This document shows positions 38,895 to 47,081 of a stretch of 64,000 nt of DNA, piece after piece. The stretch is taken from contig NZ_CP030053.1 in NCBI RefSeq assembly GCF_004114955.1, positions 372,001 through 436,000 of the forward strand, read 5' to 3'. The stretch's first letter is position 1, and each line of letters begins with the position of its first letter. Below the pieces are notes generated by a model that was not told where the DNA came from, made no database searches, and saw only the letters and a list, made by a program, of their open reading frames with translations. The DNA comes from Bradyrhizobium guangzhouense. GTDB taxonomy: Bacteria; Pseudomonadota; Alphaproteobacteria; Rhizobiales; Xanthobacteraceae. A program made the translations under genes and the position numbers.

Positions 38895-39115
38895 TTCATG
38901 GCGCGGAGCATGCTTGAGCAAGCTCGCGTGCCGCCGCCTCTTTCCGCGGGACGCATCGATTTTCCACGCGACGGCGGATATGCGCCATCTGCAATCCACC
39001 CAAGACGGCCACCGCAGCGTGTCGACCGCACAAACCGGATCGCCTACAGCTTCGCGCGTAGCTCGTCTGGTCGTGCGGATCGAACAAGTTGCGGCAAGCT
39101 GCGGGGCAGGTCCTG

Positions 39116-39976
39116 ATGATCGCAGGTCTTGATATCAAGGAGCTCGTCGAGCTCGCGCTGCTGCTGATCGCGGTCGGTGCGCTCTCCGGCTTTCTCGCCG
39201 GCGTGTTCGGCATCGGCGGCGGCGCGATTCTCGTGCCGGTGTTTTACGAATGCTTCCGCATCGCCGGCGTGCCGCTCGAGGTGCGCATGCCGCTCTGCGT
39301 CGGCACCTCGCTCGCGGTGATCATTCCGACCTCGATCCGTTCGTTCCAGGCGCATTACAAACGCGGCGCGGTCGACATGTCGATCCTGCGCGTCTGGTGG
39401 CTGCCGATCGTCGTCGGCGTCGTCGCGGGAAGCGTCGTCGCGCGCTACGCGCCGGAGCGCCTGTTCAAGATCGTCTTCGTCGCCGTCGCCTATTCCGCTT
39501 CAGCGCGCCTCATCTTCGGACGCGAGAGCTGGAAGCTCGGCGATGACCTGCCGAAGGGCCCGTTGATGCGCGTCTACGGCTTTTGCGTCGGCATCCTGTC
39601 GACGCTGATGGGCATCGGCGGCGGTCTGTTTTCCAACCTGCTGATGACGTTCTACGGCCGACCAATCCATCAGGCCGTCGCGACCTCATCGGCGCTCGCC
39701 GTGCTGATCTCGATCCCCGGCGCACTCGGCTACGTCTATGCCGGCTGGCCGGCGGCCGCGACGTATCCGTCCGTTGTGGCCCTGCAAATCCCGTTCGCAC
39801 TCGGCTACGTCTCGCTGATCGGCGCCGTGCTGGTGATGCCGATGAGCCTCGTCACCGCACCGCTCGGCGTGCGCGCCGCGCATGCGATGTCGAAGCGCAC
39901 GCTGGAGGTCGCGTTCGGGTGCTATCTGTTTATCGTCGGAAGCCGATTTGTGATGAGCCTGGTCGGCGGGCAGTAA
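39116..39976 (+). CDS. TauE/SafE family permease
   Basis: This 286-residue membrane protein has about eight helices in two pseudo-repeats. Each half carries the glycine signature of the family: AGVFGIGGGAILVP (about 27-40) and LSTLMGIGGGLFSNLLM (about 157-173). Members export or import sulfite, sulfonates or other anions. The ATG at 39116 begins a conserved N-terminus; an in-frame start at 39089 adds nine residues. No sulfur-metabolism gene is adjacent, so the substrate is unknown. Confidence 0.88.
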   Translation: MIAGLDIKELVELALLLIAVGALSGFLAGVFGIGGGAILVPVFYECFRIAGVPLEVRMPLCVGTSLAVIIPTSIRSFQAHYKRGAVDMSILRVWWLPIVVGVVAGSVVARYAPERLFKIVFVAVAYSASARLIFGRESWKLGDDLPKGPLMRVYGFCVGILSTLMGIGGGLFSNLLMTFYGRPIHQAVATSSALAVLISIPGALGYVYAGWPAAATYPSVVALQIPFALGYVSLIGAVLVMPMSLVTAPLGVRAAHAMSKRTLEVAFGCYLFIVGSRFVMSLVGGQ

Positions 39977-39985
39977 GTTTGGCTG

Positions 39986-40100
39986 CGTAGGGTGGGTTAG
40001 CTCGCGGTCGCGCGATGCGCGATCCGCAGGCGTAACCCACCGCTTCTGTCACCGCGCAAACCAAAGCGGCGGGTTACGCCTTCGGCTAACCCACCTACGA
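39986..40100. repeat. Dispersed palindromic repeat B, copy 1
   Basis: Arms cgtagggtgggttag and ctaacccacctacg, with inner arms gcgtaacccaccg and cggcgggttacgcc. Related copies are at 45561-45652, 48211-48324 and 51550-51640, all close to gene ends. Confidence 0.85.
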
Positions 40101-40103
40101 ACG

Positions 40104-40613
40104 TTAATTGACGGAACGATCCTTCAGTCTCACCTCACTGTGGCCCCACATTTGAAGGTTGCCTTGCGCTTCCAGGAGATCGACGTCGACCAAAACCTGA
40201 ATGCGGGCTGCAAAGACCTCAAAATCGACTGGGGCTGCCAGTGCTTTTTCTTCCTCGACCTTCTCAACCGCGCTGTGCAGGATCATCGCGAGCTTCCGCC
40301 ATTGTGGCTTCACGACAGAAAAAATCACGCGATCCAGATCGGCCGCCAGCACTGACGATGGGAGTGAGACATCTTCCCATCGAAGTGTGCTGCTGATCGT
40401 GGGAGGCGGACCCGGCGGCTCGAGATCTGGAAATCGCTTGTAGATCAGCCGCAGAAGCTTGAAGTGCAGTTGGAAAACAGCCGTTACGAGTGGTTCTGCA
40501 AACAGCTTTCTGCCATCGTCGCCAACCTCGACGATTGCGGCCTCCGCTTTCCGGTATGCCTTCGCAGCTTCGAGCAAGTGCTTCTGGATTTTCTTCGCCT
40601 GCTCTCGATTCAC
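40104..40613 (-). CDS. Hypothetical protein (orphan, atypical composition)
   Basis: This 169-residue soluble protein with no family I recognise starts MNREQAKKIQKHLLEAAKAYRKAEAAI (helical, charged). It continues with a central proline-rich turn (EPPGPPPTIS) and ends EVRLKDRSVN. No signal peptide, membrane segment or cysteines. Its third-position base use is visibly more AT-rich than its neighbours, which suggests recent acquisition. It lies between repeat B and the malonyl-CoA synthetase gene, whose stop is 30 bases upstream of its start on the same strand. Confidence 0.6.
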   Translation of the reverse strand: MNREQAKKIQKHLLEAAKAYRKAEAAIVEVGDDGRKLFAEPLVTAVFQLHFKLLRLIYKRFPDLEPPGPPPTISSTLRWEDVSLPSSVLAADLDRVIFSVVKPQWRKLAMILHSAVEKVEEEKALAAPVDFEVFAARIQVLVDVDLLEAQGNLQMWGHSEVRLKDRSVN

Positions 40614-40642
40614 GCCCCAATCCTCCCCCGGAGCATACGCCC

Positions 40643-42172
40643 CTATTTCTTCGCGTAAATATCCTTATACGTGTCCCGCAGCACGTTCTTCTGCACCTTG
40701 CCCATCGTGTTCCGCGGCAGTTCGTCGACCACGAACACCCGCTTGGGCATTTTGAATTTTGCGATGCGGCCGTCGAGCGCCTTCAGCACCGCCGCTTCGG
40801 TCACGTCGGCGCCCTTGTTGCAGACCAGCACGGCCGTGACGCCCTCGCCGAAATCGGCATGCGGCACGCCGATCACGGCGGATTCGATCACGCCGGGCAT
40901 GGCGTCGATCTCGGTCTCGATTTCCTTGGGGTAAACGTTGAAGCCGCCTGAGATCACCAGGTCCTTGCCGCGGCCGAGAATGTGGACGTAGCCCTTGTCG
41001 TCGATCTTGCCGAGATCGCCGGTGATGAAGAAGCCGTCGGGCCGAAATTCCGACTTGGTCTTTTCGGGCATGCGCCAGTAGCCTTTGAAGACGTTCGGGC
41101 CCTTCACTTCGATCATGCCGACTTCCTCACGCTGCAATTCCTTGCCCGTCTCGGGCTCGGTCACGCGCACGGAGACGCCGGGCAGCGGGAAGCCGACCGC
41201 GCCGGGGACGCGCTCGCCGTCATAGGGGTTCGACGTGTTCATGTTGGTTTCGGTCATGCCGTAGCGCTCGAGCACGGCGTGCCCGGTGCGTGCGGACCAT
41301 TCGCGGTGGGTTTCAGCCAGGAGAGGCGCCGAGCCGGAGATGAACAGCCGCATGTGCCTGGTCGTCTCCTTCGAGAGCGAAGGATTCTGCAGCAGACGCG
41401 TGTAGAAGGTCGGCACGCCCATCAGCACGGTCGCGCGCGCCATCAGCTTGATGATCAATTCCGGATCGAGCTTCGGCAGGAAGATCATCGAGGCCCGCGC
41501 AAACAGCGTGACGTTGGTCGCCACGAACAGGCCGTGGGTGTGATAGATCGGCAGCGCGTGGATCAGCACGTCCTTGTCGGTGAAGCGCCAATAGCCGACG
41601 AGCGAGAGCGAGTTCGACGCGAGATTGTCGTGACTGAGCATCGCGCCCTTGGAGCGGCCTGTCGTCCCTGATGTGTAGAGGATCGCTGCGAGGTCGTCGT
41701 TTTCGCGCGGCACGGTGGCAAAGTCGCTGCTCGCCTTGGCGGCAGCGTCGGTCAGCGAGCCCCTGCCGTCAGCGCCGAGCGTCTCGACCCTGGCCTTCAC
41801 CTTGGCGGCGACAGGGGCGAGCCCTTCGGCCTTGGAGGGATCGCAGACCACCAGCGCCGGCTCGGCATCGCCGATGAAGTAGTCGAGCTCGTTCAGCGTA
41901 TAGGCGGTGTTCAGCGGCAGATAGACCGCGCCGGCCCTGACCGTGCCGAGATAGAGCACGATGTTGGCGACCGACTTCTCGACCTGCACCGCGACGCGAT
42001 CGCCGGGCTTCACGCCGCGCGCGACCAGCACATTCGCCATTTGGCCCGCCCGCGCAATCAGATCGCCATAGCTGATATGGGCGCCGTCCTGGGTCTCGAT
42101 CGCAAGACGTTTGGGATCGTCGAGGCCGTCGAACAGGCGGGAAAACAGATTGGCGTTGGCTGCGTGGTTCAT
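40643..42172 (-). CDS. matB: Malonyl-CoA synthetase (MatB-like)
   Basis: This 509-residue acyl-CoA synthetase matches the malonate-activating MatB branch. Signatures: AMP-binding P-loop YTSGTTGRSKGAMLSHDN, HALPIYHTHGLFVATNVTL (typical of bacterial MatB), YGMTETNMNTSNPYDGERVPGAVG, the adenylation hinge GDLGKIDDKGYVHILGRGKDLVISGG, and the catalytic lysine in NTMGKVQKN. It makes malonyl-CoA from malonate, CoA and ATP, or acts on methylmalonate. The ATG at 42172 starts the conserved region. It is divergent from an SDR; no malonate transporter or decarboxylase is next to it. Confidence 0.85.
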   Translation of the reverse strand: MNHAANANLFSRLFDGLDDPKRLAIETQDGAHISYGDLIARAGQMANVLVARGVKPGDRVAVQVEKSVANIVLYLGTVRAGAVYLPLNTAYTLNELDYFIGDAEPALVVCDPSKAEGLAPVAAKVKARVETLGADGRGSLTDAAAKASSDFATVPRENDDLAAILYTSGTTGRSKGAMLSHDNLASNSLSLVGYWRFTDKDVLIHALPIYHTHGLFVATNVTLFARASMIFLPKLDPELIIKLMARATVLMGVPTFYTRLLQNPSLSKETTRHMRLFISGSAPLLAETHREWSARTGHAVLERYGMTETNMNTSNPYDGERVPGAVGFPLPGVSVRVTEPETGKELQREEVGMIEVKGPNVFKGYWRMPEKTKSEFRPDGFFITGDLGKIDDKGYVHILGRGKDLVISGGFNVYPKEIETEIDAMPGVIESAVIGVPHADFGEGVTAVLVCNKGADVTEAAVLKALDGRIAKFKMPKRVFVVDELPRNTMGKVQKNVLRDTYKDIYAKK

Positions 42173-42268
42173 GCAAGATTTCCTCGACCGCAGGACTGAC
42201 AAGGCCGGTCAAAACCGAGGGCTGGATTAGCAAAAACCGCCCCGATGAAGCAACGGAGACAGTTCGCA

Positions 42269-43030
42269 ATGGCAAAAAACGGGAAACGCGTGGCCTGGGT
42301 GACGGGCGCAGGCAGCGGGATCGGGGAGGCCGGCGCCGAGGCGCTGGCGGCCGACGGCTGGATCGTGGTGGCCTCGGGCCGCCGCAAGGACGCCCTGGAG
42401 GCCGTGGTGGCCAAGATCACCAAGGCTGGCGGGACGGCCGAGGCCATTGCGCTCGACGTGTCCAACGCGGCTGCGGCCCAGAAGGCCGCCGATCAGATCG
42501 TCGCCAAGCATGGTCGGATCGACCTGCTGGTGAACAATGCCGGCATCAATGTCCCGAAGCGGAGCTGGAAGGACATGGAACTGGAGGGCTGGGACAAGCT
42601 GGTCCAGGTCAATCTCAACGGCGTGCTCTATTGCATGCGCGCGGTGCTGCCGACGATGCGCAAGCAGCAGGACGGCTCGATCATCAACGTCTCGTCCTGG
42701 GCCGGCCGTCACGTCTCGAAAATGCCGGGCCCGGCCTACACGACCACCAAGCACGCGGTGCTGGCGCTGACCCATTCCTTCAACATGGACGAATGCGTCA
42801 ATGGCCTGCGCGCCTGCTGCCTGATGCCGGGCGAGGTGGCCACCCCGATCCTGAAGCTGCGCCCGGTGGTGCCGAGCGAGGAAGAGCAGGCGAAGATGCT
42901 GCAACCCGAAGATCTCGGCCGCACCATCGCGTTCATCGCGTCGATGCCGCCGCGCGTCTGCATCAACGAGCTCCTGATCAGCCCGACGCATAATCGCGGA
43001 TTCATTCAGACACCGTTGAGCAGGGATTGA
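42269..43030 (+). CDS. Short-chain dehydrogenase/reductase
   Basis: This 253-residue classical SDR has a Rossmann motif VTGAGSGIGEAG, LVNNAGIN, the catalytic serine in NVSSWAG and YTTTKHAV as YxxxK. C-terminal sequences (MPGEVATPILKLRP) suit NADPH-dependent reductases acting on hydroxyacyl or sugar substrates. Starts ATG at 42269; a longer in-frame start exists at 42245. It is divergent from the matB gene with 96 bases between, so they may share a control region. Confidence 0.85.
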   Translation: MAKNGKRVAWVTGAGSGIGEAGAEALAADGWIVVASGRRKDALEAVVAKITKAGGTAEAIALDVSNAAAAQKAADQIVAKHGRIDLLVNNAGINVPKRSWKDMELEGWDKLVQVNLNGVLYCMRAVLPTMRKQQDGSIINVSSWAGRHVSKMPGPAYTTTKHAVLALTHSFNMDECVNGLRACCLMPGEVATPILKLRPVVPSEEEQAKMLQPEDLGRTIAFIASMPPRVCINELLISPTHNRGFIQTPLSRD

Positions 43031-43337
43031 AGCGAAGTCGCAGCCGAGAATTCGTCATTGCGAGCGTAGCGAAGCAATCCAGAAATGTATCCGCGGAGAT
43101 AGTCTGGATTGCTTCGTCGCAAGGGCTCCTCGCAATGACGGTGGGGCTGCCACACGGCCACGTCGCACCATAGTTTCACGCATCACAAAGAATTTTTGTT
43201 CGAAACCGCCTCGCGAACCCTCCCGTAGTTCGGCCAACGACGCGCTGCTGCCTCACGTCAAACTGTCGCAGACGCCGTTGTTGCCCCAACGCAAAGGCCG
43301 GTCATCGCCGGTCATCATCGAAATCGGGAGTTTCTCC
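43031..43337. other. 307-base intergenic region with repeat A
   Basis: Bases 43055-43140 are the repeat. The rest (43141-43337) is the leader of the fasciclin gene. I see no gene or clear promoter. Confidence 0.6.
43055..43140. repeat. Dispersed palindromic repeat A, copy 4
   Basis: Arms tcattgcgagcgtagcgaagcaatccag and ctggattgcttcgtcgcaagggctcctcgcaatgac. The right arm carries an extra insertion (caagggctcc) relative to the left, so the copy is asymmetric. Confidence 0.9.
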
Positions 43338-43892
43338 ATGTCGAAGCGCATTGCCTATCTCACCGCTGCTGCCTTCAGCGCGCTGGCCATCACCGCATCA
43401 GTCATCGCGCCCGCTCGCGCCGAAGAAAAGACCGTCATGGTCGGCGGCGCCGCGATGTTCCCGTCGAAGAACATCGTCCAGAACGCCGTCAATTCGAAGG
43501 ACCACACCACGCTGGTGGCGGCCGTGAAGGCGGCCGGCCTGGTGCCGACCTTGGAAGGCAAGGGCCCGTTCACGGTGTTCGCGCCGACCAACGCCGCCTT
43601 CAGCAAGCTGCCGGCCGGCACCGTCGACACCCTGGTCAAGCCCGAGAACAAGGCAACCCTGACCAAGATCCTCACCTACCATGTGGTGCCGGGCAAGCTC
43701 GAGGCCTCCGACCTCACCGACGGCAAGAAGCTGAAGACCGTCGAGGGCGAGGAACTCACCGTCAAGAAGCAGGACGGCAAGGTCTGGATCGTCGACGCCA
43801 AGGGCGGCACCTCGATGGTGACGATCTCCAACGTCAACCAGTCGAACGGCGTGATCCATGTGGTCGACACCGTGCTGATGCCGGCGACGTAA
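43338..43892 (+). CDS. Secreted fasciclin-domain protein
   Basis: This 184-residue protein has a signal peptide (MSKRIAYLTAAAFSALAIT ... APARA), then one FAS1 domain: GPFTVFAPTNAAFSKLPAGTV, TYHVVPGKLEASDL, SNGVIHVVDTVLMPAT. FAS1 domains are adhesive; rhizobial relatives affect symbiotic infection. The ATG at 43338 has gggag just upstream. A terminator hairpin follows about 45 bases after the stop. Confidence 0.93.
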   Translation: MSKRIAYLTAAAFSALAITASVIAPARAEEKTVMVGGAAMFPSKNIVQNAVNSKDHTTLVAAVKAAGLVPTLEGKGPFTVFAPTNAAFSKLPAGTVDTLVKPENKATLTKILTYHVVPGKLEASDLTDGKKLKTVEGEELTVKKQDGKVWIVDAKGGTSMVTISNVNQSNGVIHVVDTVLMPAT

Positions 43893-43936
43893 CACCTGAT
43901 ACCCCCCGGTTTCATCCCCGGAGGATGCAGCGAAAC

Positions 43937-43967
43937 AGCGAGCCGGGGCGACCCGGCTCGCTTTATT
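43937..43967 (+). terminator. Terminator after fasciclin gene
   Basis: A perfect 11-bp stem (agcgagccggg / cccggctcgct), 4-base loop, followed by ttta. It lies 45 bases after the stop at 43892. Confidence 0.85.
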
Positions 43968-44067
43968 GTGACCGCCAGGGCCCGCGATTCGGTTTCCGGT
44001 CCGGCGTAACGAAAGCGGGCGGACCGGCGTATAATCGGTGATATCAGACGTTCAGGACGGAACCATC

Positions 44068-44697
44068 ATGTCGAGCCTTACCGTGACCGACGAGCAGATC
44101 AGCGCCAGCAGGCCCAAGGTGATCCAGCCGGCCTGGGTCCGTGTCATGCACTGGACCAATGCGGTCGCGATGATCCTGATGATCCTGTCGGGCTGGCAGA
44201 TCTACAATGCCTCGCCGCTGTTCGGCTTCAGTTTTCCGCGCGACTATACGCTGGGCGGCTGGCTCGGCGGCGCGCTGCTCTGGCACTTTGCAGCGATGTG
44301 GCTGTTGATGGTTAACGGCCTCGCCTATCTCATCACGGGTCTCGCATCCGGCCGCTTCCGGAAAAAGCTGCTGCCGATCACGCCTTCAGGCGTGCTCCAC
44401 GACGTCAGGGCGGCGCTCACCTTCAAGCTCGCGCATGACGATCTCACCGTCTACAATTACGTGCAGCGCCTGCTCTATGCCGGCATCATCGTCGTCGGCG
44501 TGCTGATCGTGCTGTCGGGCCTGTCGATCTGGAAGCCGGTGCAGCTGTATTATCTGGTCAAGCTGTTCGGCGATTATCCGACCGCGCGCTACGTGCATTT
44601 CTTCTGCATGGCCGCGATCTGCGCGTTCCTCGTCATTCACGTGCTGCTTGCGCTGCTGGTACCGAAGAGCCTGCGCGCGATGATCATCGGTCGCTGA
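44068..44697 (+). CDS. Cytochrome b561 family membrane protein
   Basis: This 209-residue protein has about four to five helices. His candidates for heme ligation are RVMHWTNA (His28), LLWHFAAMW, and ARYVHFFCMA ... FLVIHVLLALL. It matches the dihaem cytochrome b561 type that serves periplasmic reductases. The ATG at 44068 is favoured. It is followed by a Tat-exported molybdopterin protein 71 bases downstream, the normal partner order for such pairs. Together they probably form a membrane electron carrier and a periplasmic oxidoreductase. The stop codon TGA merges into repeat C. Confidence 0.85.
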   Translation: MSSLTVTDEQISASRPKVIQPAWVRVMHWTNAVAMILMILSGWQIYNASPLFGFSFPRDYTLGGWLGGALLWHFAAMWLLMVNGLAYLITGLASGRFRKKLLPITPSGVLHDVRAALTFKLAHDDLTVYNYVQRLLYAGIIVVGVLIVLSGLSIWKPVQLYYLVKLFGDYPTARYVHFFCMAAICAFLVIHVLLALLVPKSLRAMIIGR

Positions 44698-44745
44698 GCA
44701 TGATCCGGAAAAGTCGGTACCGGTTTTCCGACAAAGATCATGCTC
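44696..44745. repeat. Palindromic repeat C (gagcatgatccggaaaag type), copy 1
   Basis: Arms gagcatgatccggaaaag and ttttccgacaaagatcatgctc enclose tcggtaccgg. A second copy is at 57714-57762. It begins inside the TGA stop of the cytochrome b gene. Confidence 0.85.
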
Positions 44746-44768
44746 AAAACAAATAAGTGAGAATAGCG

Positions 44769-45551
44769 ATGGCCAAGCGTTCATTTCTGATCCCCGGCGT
44801 CGACAAGCGTCTGCTGATCAAGGACTCCCTCAAGGTGATGCCCGATCTCACCCGCCGCCGCTTCATCGCCGGCGGCGCCAGCCTCGGCGCGCTGACCTTG
44901 CTCACCGGCTGCGATGTGGTCGATTCCTCCTCGGCGGATGCGTTGCTCGCGAGGGTCTCGAAATTCAACGACGCCGTGCAGGACTTCATCTTCAATCCCG
45001 ACGCGCTGGCGCCGACGTTTCCCGAGAGCGCGATTACAAAGCCGTTCCCGTTCAATGCCTATTACGATCTCGACGATGCGCCCGATGTCTCGGCCGCGGA
45101 TTGGAAGCTCGAGGTGCGCGGCCTGGTCGACAACAAGAAGTCATGGACGCTGGACGAGCTCTACAAGCTGCCGCAGTTCACGCAAATCACCCGCCACATC
45201 TGCGTCGAAGGCTGGAGCGCGATCGGCAGCTGGACCGGCACGCCCTTGCGCGATTTCCTCAAGCTCGTCGGCGCCGACACGCGCGCCAAATACGTCTGGT
45301 TCCAGTGCGCCGACAAGGACGGCTACAATTCGCCCCTGGACATGCGCACCGCGCTGCATCCGCAGACGCAGATGACGTTCAAATATGCCAACGAGATCCT
45401 GCCGCGCGCCTACGGCTTCCCGATGAAAATTCGCGTGCCGACCAAGCTCGGCTTCAAGAACCCGAAATACGTGGTCTCGATGGAAGTCACCAACGACTAC
45501 AAGGGCGGCTATTGGGAAGACCAGGGCTACAATTCGTTTAGCGGGAGCTAG
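44769..45551 (+). CDS. Tat-exported molybdopterin-dependent oxidoreductase (YedY/sulfite-oxidase-type)
   Basis: This 260-residue protein has a twin-arginine signal (TRRRFIAGGASLG, Arg29-31) followed by a lipobox-like LLTGC (Cys48) that may lipidate it. The molybdopterin domain has Cys145 in RHICVEGWSAIGSWTG as the likely Mo ligand, with later GYNSPLDMRTAL and YGFPMKIRVP. YedY/MsrP-like proteins reduce methionine sulfoxide; related sulfite oxidase domains act on other substrates. With the cytochrome b partner it forms a periplasmic redox pair. ATG at 44769 is favoured over a GTG at 44757. Confidence 0.87.
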   Translation: MAKRSFLIPGVDKRLLIKDSLKVMPDLTRRRFIAGGASLGALTLLTGCDVVDSSSADALLARVSKFNDAVQDFIFNPDALAPTFPESAITKPFPFNAYYDLDDAPDVSAADWKLEVRGLVDNKKSWTLDELYKLPQFTQITRHICVEGWSAIGSWTGTPLRDFLKLVGADTRAKYVWFQCADKDGYNSPLDMRTALHPQTQMTFKYANEILPRAYGFPMKIRVPTKLGFKNPKYVVSMEVTNDYKGGYWEDQGYNSFSGS

Positions 45552-45560
45552 CCCCGCTGC

Positions 45561-45652
45561 CGTAGGGTGGATTAGCGAAGCGTAATCCACCATGCGTCCG
45601 CGTTTGCCGAACGAAGTTGGTGGATTACGCCTTCGGCTAATCCACCCTACGG
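45561..45652. repeat. Dispersed palindromic repeat B, copy 2
   Basis: Arms cgtagggtggattagcgaagcgtaatccacc and ggtggattacgccttcggctaatccaccctacg. It uses the aatccacc variant of the repeat. It lies between the molybdopterin protein and the convergent MFS gene. Confidence 0.9.
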
Positions 45653-46939
45653 CACCGAACTCTTCGGCACCTTCCGCTGCAGCAACGCCAGCACCGCCCC
45701 CAGCGCCAGCAGCGCCGCCGAGACATTGAGCGCGTAGCTCAGGCTCCCCAGCGCATCGGTGATCGCGCCGACCACGATCGGCCCCAGCGTCTGGCCGACG
45801 CCGAACGAGATCGTCATCGCCGCGATCGCGGTCGGCCACATCTCCGGCGGATAGTTGAAGCGCACGAAGGCGGTGGTCGAGCCGACCACGGCGAAGAAGG
45901 CGACGCCGAACACCACCGCCGAGATTCCGAGCCAGGCCGGCGAATGGCCGAGGATCGGCAAGGCCGCACCGAGCGCGTTGGTACCGAGGATGATCGCGGT
46001 GGCGAGACCGCCGCGGTCGAGCGCCAGCACGCGGCGCCAGGCCCACGGCGTGACGAAGGCGCTCATGCCGATCAGGCCCCAGAATGCGGCCTGCGCCGCG
46101 GCTCCGCCGCCACCGTCGCGCACATAGGCGATCATGAACGTCATGTAGGCGATGTAGCCGGCGCCGAACAGGAAGTAGGCGGCGAGATAGATCAGCACGG
46201 GAAGAATCGCGAAGGCGCCGTGGCTGCCTTCGGAAAACCGCGCGCCGCTCTCGATGCGGACCATGAACAGCGGCACGGTCATCGCCGCCGACAACAGTGT
46301 CATCGCCCACCACACGATCCACCATGAGCCCGGGCCGAAATGCTGCAGCGTGAATGGCGCGATCAGCCCGGAGGCGAGAATGCCGATGCCGGGTCCGGCA
46401 TAGAAGAGACTCAGCAGGAAATTGGCCCGTTCGGGGCGCGACTGCGCGATGGTCGCCGCCAGCGCGCCGCCGGCAACGAAGCCGGCTGCCGCGCCCAGGC
46501 CCAGCACGAGGCGGGCGAGGCTCAGCGCGATGAAATTCCCCGTCAGTGCGCAGGTGGCAAGCGCGGCGACGCAGGCGACGGTTCCACCGCGGATCGCGGC
46601 CGACCAGCCGACGCGCTGGATCAGCCGCGACGCCAGCAGGGCGCCGACGAGGTAGCCGACGGCGTTGATGGTGTTCATGAAACCCGCCGCCGAGTAGGTC
46701 CAGCCGAGGTCCTCCCGCATATCGGGCAGCACCAGCGCATAGGCAAAGCGGCCGATGCCGAGCCCGACGGTTGCGGCCAGCGACAGGGTCAGGATCAGCC
46801 GCGCGGGCTGCGCGACGGGTGGGCGGTCAGGGGCGAGCAAGGGGTACTCCGGCGTCGCCAGTGTGGCAGGCCCCGCCCCCCTTGCACACCCGCGGCGCGG
46901 CAATGGTGTCTTGCCAAGCGCGCAACGCCGCTCTAGCAC
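45647..46939 (-). CDS. MFS transporter (YbfB/YjiJ family)
   Basis: This protein has twelve predicted helices, with RLILTLSLAATVGLGIGRFAYALVLPDM opening the first and SLARLVLGLGAAAGFVAGGALAATIA characteristic of the YbfB/YjiJ subgroup. Its substrate is unknown. The N-terminal 45 residues from the ATG at 46939 are unlike the family, so a later alternative start (around 46844) is possible. The last bases overlap repeat B. Monocistronic. Confidence 0.85.
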   Translation of the reverse strand: MLERRCALGKTPLPRRGCARGAGPATLATPEYPLLAPDRPPVAQPARLILTLSLAATVGLGIGRFAYALVLPDMREDLGWTYSAAGFMNTINAVGYLVGALLASRLIQRVGWSAAIRGGTVACVAALATCALTGNFIALSLARLVLGLGAAAGFVAGGALAATIAQSRPERANFLLSLFYAGPGIGILASGLIAPFTLQHFGPGSWWIVWWAMTLLSAAMTVPLFMVRIESGARFSEGSHGAFAILPVLIYLAAYFLFGAGYIAYMTFMIAYVRDGGGGAAAQAAFWGLIGMSAFVTPWAWRRVLALDRGGLATAIILGTNALGAALPILGHSPAWLGISAVVFGVAFFAVVGSTTAFVRFNYPPEMWPTAIAAMTISFGVGQTLGPIVVGAITDALGSLSYALNVSAALLALGAVLALLQRKVPKSSVP

Positions 46940-46949
46940 TCCGGCCGAC

Positions 46950-47056
46950 CGTCATTCCGGGGCGCGCAAAGCGCGAGCCCGGAATCCATTTCCCCGCTTG
47001 CGCTGTGGCCCGATGGAGTCCGGGCTCGCTCGCTTTGCTCGCGCCCCGGAATGACG
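46950..47056. repeat. Palindromic repeat F, copy 2
   Basis: Arms gtcattccggggcgcgcaaagcgcgagcccggaatcc and the complementary ggagtccgggctcgctcgctttgctcgcgccccggaatgac. This is a larger copy of the family found at 22411-22491. It lies in the divergent gap between the MFS gene and leuB, 25 bases before the leuB start. Confidence 0.85.
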
Positions 47057-47081
47057 AGAGAGGATCTAAGAGGAAACGGAT

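Larger units (their letters stand above)
38598..39115. other. 518-base intergenic region between sdhC and TauE gene
   Basis: This divergent gap contains a candidate sdh promoter near 38659-38687, an AT-rich stretch (38690-38850) and a hairpin at 38864-38894. I see no gene: short reading frames here lack a start with a ribosome-binding site or recognisable protein features. Confidence 0.6.

Noticed and set aside
38834..38905. T-loop-like ggttcgaacc suggesting a tRNA
   Set aside because: No acceptor, D-arm or anticodon arm can be folded; the sequence is the loop of a simple hairpin.
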